From assembly GCA_013043085.1 (NCBI GenBank), contig JABDOU010000352.1, positions 1 to 11,421 of the forward strand: 11,421 nt of DNA, given 5' to 3'. A program made the position numbers and the translations under genes. Below are positions 7,341-11,421 of the stretch, piece by piece. Below the pieces are notes generated by a model. That model saw nothing but the letters and a program-made list of their open reading frames with translations. It did no database searches and was not told where the DNA came from. Numbering within the stretch: the stretch's first letter is position 1; the number at the start of each line of letters is the position of its first letter. The stretch comes from Acidimicrobiia bacterium. GTDB taxonomy: Bacteria; Actinomycetota; Acidimicrobiia; Spongiisociales; SHLN01.

Positions 7341-9395
7341 ATGTATTCGATGAACGATCTCCTTCAACTGCTCGTATGGCTGCAGCTACCGGTAGACGAA
7401 ACCAGTCCGTCCCAGGCACGCGATGCGGTGAAGCAGATTCGTCACGAGCTCGATGGCGCCTACGACGACGTGCTGGTAGCCGTGAGCGAACTCGTTACCA
7501 ATGCCGTGCGTCATGCAGATACCGGACCCCAGGACCGCATCGATTTTCGGATGTATAGAACGAATACAGGTGTGCGGGTGGAGGTGGGCGACTCCGGGGC
7601 GGGATTCTCAAAGCCTCCGCTCGAAGAGCTGATTCCGGGACGGGATCACGGGTGGGGTCTACCGATGGTGGAAGCCATCGCCGACACATGGGGCATCGAA
7701 TCGGGTGACCGAACAACGGTTTGGCTCGAGGTATCGGCTTCGCCTTCCGGCGTTGGCAAAACCGAACGACCGACCGGCCTTACCCGGTCACTGGTGGACG
7801 CGGCGTTCGAGTCGCTCATAACACTCGACGGGGCAGGCATCGTGATGGACTGGAACGCCACGGCCGCCGACACATTCAGGTTCGAGCGTGACGAGGCAGT
7901 CGGACATCCAATCGGAGACCTGATCATTGCCCCGACCGACGACTCGGGCCCCGCCACCCGGCTTCGCAGCGATCTTGGCTCGGCGATCGAAAGCACTCAC
8001 GGGCAATCGATAGAGATGTCACTCATCCGCAGAGGCGGGGTTCCGTTCCCGGCACTCGTTCGTCTCGTGCGCTCCGACGTTGGCGGCGTCGAGTTCTTCC
8101 ATCTCTCCATTCTCGACGTGAGCGCTCAGAAACGGTCCGAAGAGGCGCGGGAGGGAATGCTCGCCTACCTCGAATACCTGGCTGATGCGAGCGAGGTCTT
8201 GGCCTCGAGTCTCGACACCGATCGGACTCTCCGCCGCCTCGCCCGGCTGGTGGTCCCCACCCACGCCGACTGGTGCACGATCAACCTCGTCGAAGACGAC
8301 GGAAGGATTCGGCGGGTCGCCGCAGAACACGCCGATCCCCAACGGGCGGCCGAACTCGCTCGCCTCCTCCATGCTCATCCCAACGAGCCCGACGCCGAAT
8401 CGGGCGTCTCCGCTGTGATTCGGACCGGGGAGGCGCTGCTCTTCGAGGAGGTCGATGATGCTCTCCTGGCCGAGACGGCCAACGACCCCGAGTACCTTGA
8501 GATCACCGCCGAGCTGCAAATCCGATCGTGCGTCATCGCTCCGCTGGAGGCGCGCGGTCGAATCCTCGGATCGATCTCGCTGGTTTACACGGAACAGGAC
8601 AAGACGTACGACCCGGCTGCGCTCGCCTTCGCCGAAGACCTCGGCCGCAGGGCTGGGCTCGCCATCGACAACGCCACGCTCTACGAACAACGAGACCGTA
8701 TTGCAATGACATTGCAGCGGAGTCTCCTACCGCCCTACCTACCGGACGTCCCTCACTTCGAACTGACTGCTCGCTACGAACCTGCGGGGACCGGCAACGA
8801 GGTAGGCGGCGATTTCTACGACGCGTTCGAGGGGATCCCGGGCACGTGGAATCTCGTGGTCGGCGACGTGGAGGGAAAAGGACCAGAGGCTGCGTCCTTG
8901 ATTGGGCTCGCAAGACACACCCTTCGGGCCATTTCGATTGACCACCCTTCACCCGCAGACGCGTTGTCGGTCCTCAATCAGGCTCTCCTATCCGGCGCCT
9001 CCGATCTGTGCTGCACGGTTGCCCTCGTGTCCCTGGATCCAGCAGGAGGGACCGTCACCGTGGCGCGGGCAGGCCATCCGGCCCCACTGATGCTGCGAAG
9101 CTTCGGCTCGGTTGAGCGACTGGGCGAAGATGGCACTTTGCTCGGCGCCATCGAGAGCCCCCGGATTCATGAGACGACCGTCGAGATCAGACCTGGCGAC
9201 AATCTTGTGATGTTCACAGATGGCGTGCTCGGTTCGCGAGCTTTGACGGCAAACCAGCTCGCCTCCCTGCTGTCCGAACTACCCGGCAAGAAGGCGAGCG
9301 AGATCGCCGATGAGATCTCGACATCTGCTCAACAGGCCCAGCCGGGTGGACTCGGCGACGACATCGCCATCCTGATTGCACGCCGCGACGACTAA
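7341..9395 (+). CDS. HATPase-PAS-GAF-PP2C (RsbU/SpoIIE-type) sensor phosphatase fused to an RsbW-like kinase domain
   Basis: 684 residues. N-terminal RsbW-like HATPase at ~1-135, with N-box Glu50/Asn54 (SELVTNAVRHA), D-x-G-x-G (VGDSGAGF) and GWGLPMVEAIAD all intact. PAS domain ~150-265 (AAFESLITLDGAGIVMDWNA), GAF domain ~275-446, then a PP2C/SpoIIE serine phosphatase at ~465-683. Its metal-binding acids are present: Asp491/Asp494 (GGDFYD), Asp509 (VVGDVEGKG), Asp627 (FTDGV) and Asp673/674 (GDDIAIL), so it should be active. In known partner-switching systems such phosphatases dephosphorylate the STAS antagonist and free the sigma factor; PAS and GAF would sense the signal. It is probably cytoplasmic, as no membrane segment is visible. 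The start is uncertain: ATG 7341, 7350 and 7281 are in frame and none has a clear Shine-Dalgarno; 7341 fits the family's N-terminus. The stop overlaps the convergent sigma gene. Confidence 0.92.
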   Translation: MYSMNDLLQLLVWLQLPVDETSPSQARDAVKQIRHELDGAYDDVLVAVSELVTNAVRHADTGPQDRIDFRMYRTNTGVRVEVGDSGAGFSKPPLEELIPGRDHGWGLPMVEAIADTWGIESGDRTTVWLEVSASPSGVGKTERPTGLTRSLVDAAFESLITLDGAGIVMDWNATAADTFRFERDEAVGHPIGDLIIAPTDDSGPATRLRSDLGSAIESTHGQSIEMSLIRRGGVPFPALVRLVRSDVGGVEFFHLSILDVSAQKRSEEAREGMLAYLEYLADASEVLASSLDTDRTLRRLARLVVPTHADWCTINLVEDDGRIRRVAAEHADPQRAAELARLLHAHPNEPDAESGVSAVIRTGEALLFEEVDDALLAETANDPEYLEITAELQIRSCVIAPLEARGRILGSISLVYTEQDKTYDPAALAFAEDLGRRAGLAIDNATLYEQRDRIAMTLQRSLLPPYLPDVPHFELTARYEPAGTGNEVGGDFYDAFEGIPGTWNLVVGDVEGKGPEAASLIGLARHTLRAISIDHPSPADALSVLNQALLSGASDLCCTVALVSLDPAGGTVTVARAGHPAPLMLRSFGSVERLGEDGTLLGAIESPRIHETTVEIRPGDNLVMFTDGVLGSRALTANQLASLLSELPGKKASEIADEISTSAQQAQPGGLGDDIAILIARRDD

Positions 9396-10129
9396 TCGAT
9401 CGGATCCTCGACGGCCGCTTTGATGCGGTCAAGGGAAGCCGTCAATATCCTCGACACCTGAACCTGCGACACGCCGACCTCTTGGGCCACCTCAGCTTGC
9501 GTGTAGCCGCGAAAGAATCTGAGGAACAAGACCTTGCGTTCGCGCGCAGGCAAACCGGTTAGATGGATCGAAACACTCTCGGCGTCTACGAGTCGACTGA
9601 ACTCATCGGGGGCGGTCGCAAAATCGGCGGTCGAGCCTTCGGAAACACTGTCTATCGAGACAGGGCGGGCGGATCCGATGCTGGCGACCGCCTCCAGTAC
9701 GGTCTCCTCGTCCATCCCGGTGACAGCGACGATCTCAGCAACTCGGGGTGCCCGCGCCAATTTTTGCGTGAGTGTGTCGGTAGCCTGCTCGACCCTTCGC
9801 CGTGCCTCTCGGATCGGTCGGGGAACTCGCACCATCCTCGCCGAGTCCCGGAAGTGATGCCGGAGGTCGCCGATGATGATGGGTGTCGCATACGACAGCA
9901 GAGAATCCCCTTTTGCGATATCGAAGTTGTCGATCGCTCTCAACATGGCGACTGAGGCGATCTGCACCAGGTCCTCGATCGGTTCTCCCCTTCCTCGAAA
10001 ACGAGCTGCAAGAGCGCGAACGAGTGGTCGTGCCAAATCGAACAGCTCATTTCGAGCGACCTGATCGGGCATGAGAGCCAGAAGCTCCCCCATCCGCTTC
10101 TGGTCGATCGTGCCTGCCCGGTCTGTCAA
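9392..10129 (-). CDS. RNA polymerase sigma factor, SigB/SigF/SigG (group 3) family
   Basis: 245 residues from a TTG start whose first bases overlap the stop of the upstream RsbW-like gene (TTGA), indicating translational coupling; GGGGTG lies seven bases upstream. ATG 10093 (Met13) is an alternative. Region 2 covers ~33-98: RFRGRGEPIEDLVQIA, AIDNFD and the -10-recognition stretch SYATPIIIGDLRHHFRD. Region 3 covers ~100-150 (VRVPRPIREARRRVEQA). Region 4 with its helix-turn-helix covers ~190-240 (LPARERKVLFLRFFRGYTQ, EVGVSQVQVSRIL). Length and order fit the stress/sporulation group 3 sigmas. Neighbours (RsbW-like, STAS, PP2C) imply control by partner switching. Expected promoters are of the GTTT/GGGTAT type, which the esterase promoter resembles. 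Confidence 0.95.
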   Translation of the reverse strand: MTDRAGTIDQKRMGELLALMPDQVARNELFDLARPLVRALAARFRGRGEPIEDLVQIASVAMLRAIDNFDIAKGDSLLSYATPIIIGDLRHHFRDSARMVRVPRPIREARRRVEQATDTLTQKLARAPRVAEIVAVTGMDEETVLEAVASIGSARPVSIDSVSEGSTADFATAPDEFSRLVDAESVSIHLTGLPARERKVLFLRFFRGYTQAEVAQEVGVSQVQVSRILTASLDRIKAAVEDPID

Positions 10130-10491
10130 ACCGTAACACCCCGCTTGACGAAGGTAACGGAGTCCGCACCGAACACCAGCTCGTCCACCAATGCAGAAAG
10201 AATGAGCCGCCCGACCTCGGCGTCGGGAGTTTCCGGAGCGTCGCCGATGGTCCCGACCGCCGACAGTTTTGCAGTCAAACGGCCCGTCGATGCGTCGATG
10301 GAGATGCGAACGGTGTCGGCTCCGGCGCCGATCAACTGGAGCGCGGCCTCGTCGATTGCGATGCAGACATCGTCGATCTCGTCAAGGGTGAGGTCGGCCA
10401 TTGAAGCCGACCGCGCAGCGACGGCCCTCACGACTGACAACGCTGCCGGATCGCTTGATATTGTCAAGTGAATTGCTGAGCCGGGGGTCAT
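10126..10491 (-). CDS. Degenerate RsbW-like (HATPase-fold) protein, probable anti-sigma factor or partner-switching adaptor
   Basis: 121 residues from ATG 10491 (TGAGG three bases upstream); GTG 10500 would add three residues. The pattern LTISSDPAALSVVRAVAARSA followed at 38-54 by IDDVCIAIDEAALQLI is that of the RsbW/SpoIIAB anti-sigma kinases. The N-box Asn (Glu48 plus four) is Gln52, the usual EHA is GAG (55-57), the D-x-G-x-G loop is absent (LSAVGTIGD) and the G2 box is reduced to EVGRLIL. ATP-dependent kinase activity is therefore doubtful. It overlaps the sigma gene by four bases, the classic position of a cognate anti-sigma factor. It may bind the sigma factor or the STAS protein without phosphorylating. 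It is a paralogue of the protein at 10882-11295. Confidence 0.75.
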   Translation of the reverse strand: MTPGSAIHLTISSDPAALSVVRAVAARSASMADLTLDEIDDVCIAIDEAALQLIGAGADTVRISIDASTGRLTAKLSAVGTIGDAPETPDAEVGRLILSALVDELVFGADSVTFVKRGVTV

Positions 10492-10543
10492 GGGCCTCAC
10501 GTTAGGATGGTTCTGAGAAGATACTTCAGGAGCCCCACTCTCT
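10492..10543. promoter_or_regulatory. Divergent promoter region between the RsbW-like/sigma and STAS operons
   Basis: Only 52 bases separate the two divergent starts, so both promoters must be compressed or overlapping here. On the plus strand AGGAG (10528-10532) lies 11 bases before the STAS ATG, longer than usual. GTTAGG (10501-10506) and AGATAC (10519-10524) could be a poor GTTT/GGGTAT-type promoter with a 12-base spacer. I cannot assign either promoter with confidence; the need for one is inferred from gene layout. Confidence 0.3.
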
Positions 10544-10882
10544 ATGGCCCTTCCCCGGCTAAACGTGACGACCTCGGATCACCAGGGGGCAGCCCTCGTT
10601 CACATCGACGGGGAAATCGACCTTTCCACGGCGCCGCAGCTCGAACGCGAGCTCGCCAATACCCTCGACAGCCGAAATCTCATCGTGGATCTCCGGGATG
10701 TGGAATTCATGGATTCCACCGGCATCGGCGTGCTCGTTCGGACATCGAGGAAGGTCACGGCGGACGGGCGCACGATGCAGTTGGTGTGCGCAGCCGGACC
10801 TGTAAAGCGGGTCATCGAGGTCAGCGGCCTCGAAAGCGTGATCGACGTGGTCGAAGATCTCGACCGAACGACATCCGCTTGA
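10544..10882 (+). CDS. STAS-domain anti-anti-sigma factor (RsbV/SpoIIAA-like)
   Basis: 112 residues, one STAS domain covering nearly the whole protein: LVHIDGEIDLSTAPQLEREL (18-37), NLIVDLRDVEFMDSTGIGVL (45-64), then a helix ending in VKRVIEVSGLESVIDVVED. Ser58 in DSTGIG is the residue phosphorylated in RsbV-type antagonists, so the switch site is intact. The unphosphorylated form normally binds an RsbW-like protein and releases its sigma factor; the phosphatase at 7341-9395 is the likely activator. Its stop shares one base with the ATG of the next gene (TGATG), so the two are translationally coupled. The AGGAG lies at a long 11-base spacing. Confidence 0.93.
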   Translation: MALPRLNVTTSDHQGAALVHIDGEIDLSTAPQLERELANTLDSRNLIVDLRDVEFMDSTGIGVLVRTSRKVTADGRTMQLVCAAGPVKRVIEVSGLESVIDVVEDLDRTTSA

Positions 10883-11295
10883 TGACTAGCGGGGCCGACC
10901 TCATGGACCCGTATCTGCTCGAAATTCCCCGGCAAGCCGAGTACCTGACCACTGCCCGACTGTTTGCGGGCGCCATCGCCCGCCAGTATGCGGGCGACAG
11001 CGCAGTTGACGACGTCAAGTTGGCCGTGACAGAGGCAGCCACGGCCCTGCTAGGGGCCGGTGGCGACGGTGAATCGATCACATTCAAGGTCACCCGTAGT
11101 GGTGAAGGCATCCGTTTTGCCATAACCTGTGTCGATATCAGCAGCGTTACCGAAGCCGAAAAAGATCCAGAAGGCACATTGCGTGGTCTCGACCTGGCGC
11201 GCGCCGTGTTCCCCTCGTTGGAGGTAATACAGCCGAGCCCAACCGGACAGACTCAGCTCACGGCCACCATCAGTTTTGAGCTCGCCATCCGATGA
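10882..11295 (+). CDS. Second degenerate RsbW-like (HATPase-fold) protein coupled to the STAS gene
   Basis: 137 residues from ATG 10882, chosen for the TGATG overlap with the STAS stop; ATG 10903 (Met8) is also possible. The N-terminus (LEIPRQAEYLTTARLFAGAI) and helix DDVKLAVTEAATALLGAG (43-60) follow the RsbW pattern. The N-box Asn is Ala55, EHA is replaced by GAG, the D-x-G-x-G loop reads DISSV (85-89), and only GLDLARAVF (102-110) recalls the G2 box. Kinase activity is therefore unlikely. It shares the E-A-A-x-x-L-[IL]-G-A-G signature with the protein at 10126-10491, so the pair look like paralogues. It may be the direct STAS partner, an anti-sigma for another sigma factor, or a decoy. Confidence 0.72.
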   Translation: MTSGADLMDPYLLEIPRQAEYLTTARLFAGAIARQYAGDSAVDDVKLAVTEAATALLGAGGDGESITFKVTRSGEGIRFAITCVDISSVTEAEKDPEGTLRGLDLARAVFPSLEVIQPSPTGQTQLTATISFELAIR

Positions 11296-11338
11296 GGGTC
11301 GAACCGAGCATTCGCTTCATCACGTCACCAGAACTGAA

Positions 11339-11361
11339 GCATCGCGGCGACAAGCCGCTGC
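11339..11361 (+). terminator. Weak hairpin after the STAS/RsbW-like operon
   Basis: GCGGC (11344-11348) and GCCGC (11354-11358) form a 5-bp stem with loop GACAA, extendable by three outer pairs across a two-base bulge. It lies 44 bases after the stop, but an A-rich stretch follows on the plus strand rather than a T-run, so it is not a standard intrinsic terminator. Confidence 0.25.
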
Positions 11362-11362
11362 A

Positions 11363-11421
11363 CAAGAAAAGAAAACAAAGAAATTCGAGAAACGATGTAT
11401 AAAACCCGAGCCACGGGGCAC
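11363..11421 (+). promoter_or_regulatory. Promoter and start of a GGGGCAC leader, cut by the right edge
   Basis: A run rich in A (11363-11392), resembling an UP element, leads to GTATAA (11397-11402), a hairpin CCCG-AGCCA-CGGG (11405-11417) and GGGGCAC (11415-11421), where the window ends. The TATA-to-GGGGCAC spacing is one base shorter than in the two complete leaders. The orientation implies a rightward gene beyond the window. The CCTA that completes the 10-mer elsewhere cannot be seen. Confidence 0.45.

Overview
The window is GC-rich (low to mid 60s % by eye), densely coding DNA from a high-GC Gram-positive-type bacterium. A SigB/SigF-type sigma factor, a STAS anti-anti-sigma protein, RsbW-like proteins and an RsbU-like PP2C phosphatase, together with very large secreted proteins, point to Actinobacteria/Actinomycetota. 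Acidimicrobiia or a neighbouring lineage is a guess from overall flavour. I see no tRNA, rRNA, CRISPR array, insertion sequence or phage gene.

Left half (1-7280), all on the minus strand: two secreted-protein genes. Nearest the left edge is an exported multi-domain esterase (jelly-roll-like domain, NTF2-like region, alpha/beta-hydrolase), cut off by the window edge. It is left open at the edge, so a simple stop-to-stop scan misses it. Upstream of it is a 1730-residue secreted M6 (immune inhibitor A-like) zinc metallopeptidase with Ig-like, PKD and Cys-rich accessory domains. A perfect 15-bp inverted-repeat terminator separates the two.

Right half (7341-11295): a partner-switching regulatory module. 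A HATPase-PAS-GAF-PP2C fusion reads rightward and ends convergently, stop on stop, against a sigma factor. The sigma gene is translationally coupled to an upstream RsbW-like gene. Divergent from that pair is a second operon, a STAS protein followed by a second RsbW-like protein. The two stand-alone RsbW-like proteins are paralogues and both have lost the HATPase N-box Asn and the D-x-G-x-G box, while the HATPase fused to the phosphatase keeps them. So the only intact kinase-type ATP site in the locus is joined to the phosphatase.

The most novel-looking signal is non-coding. Both secreted-protein genes start with a leader of the same layout: a TATA box, a small GC hairpin, the identical 10-mer GGGGCACCTA at identical spacing, a second hairpin, then AAGGAG and ATG. 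A third copy of the first part (GTATAA, hairpin, GGGGCAC) is cut by the right edge and faces an unseen gene. I do not recognise it as a known riboswitch or operator. It may be a shared RNA leader or regulon element, and the sigma module next door is an obvious but unproven candidate regulator.
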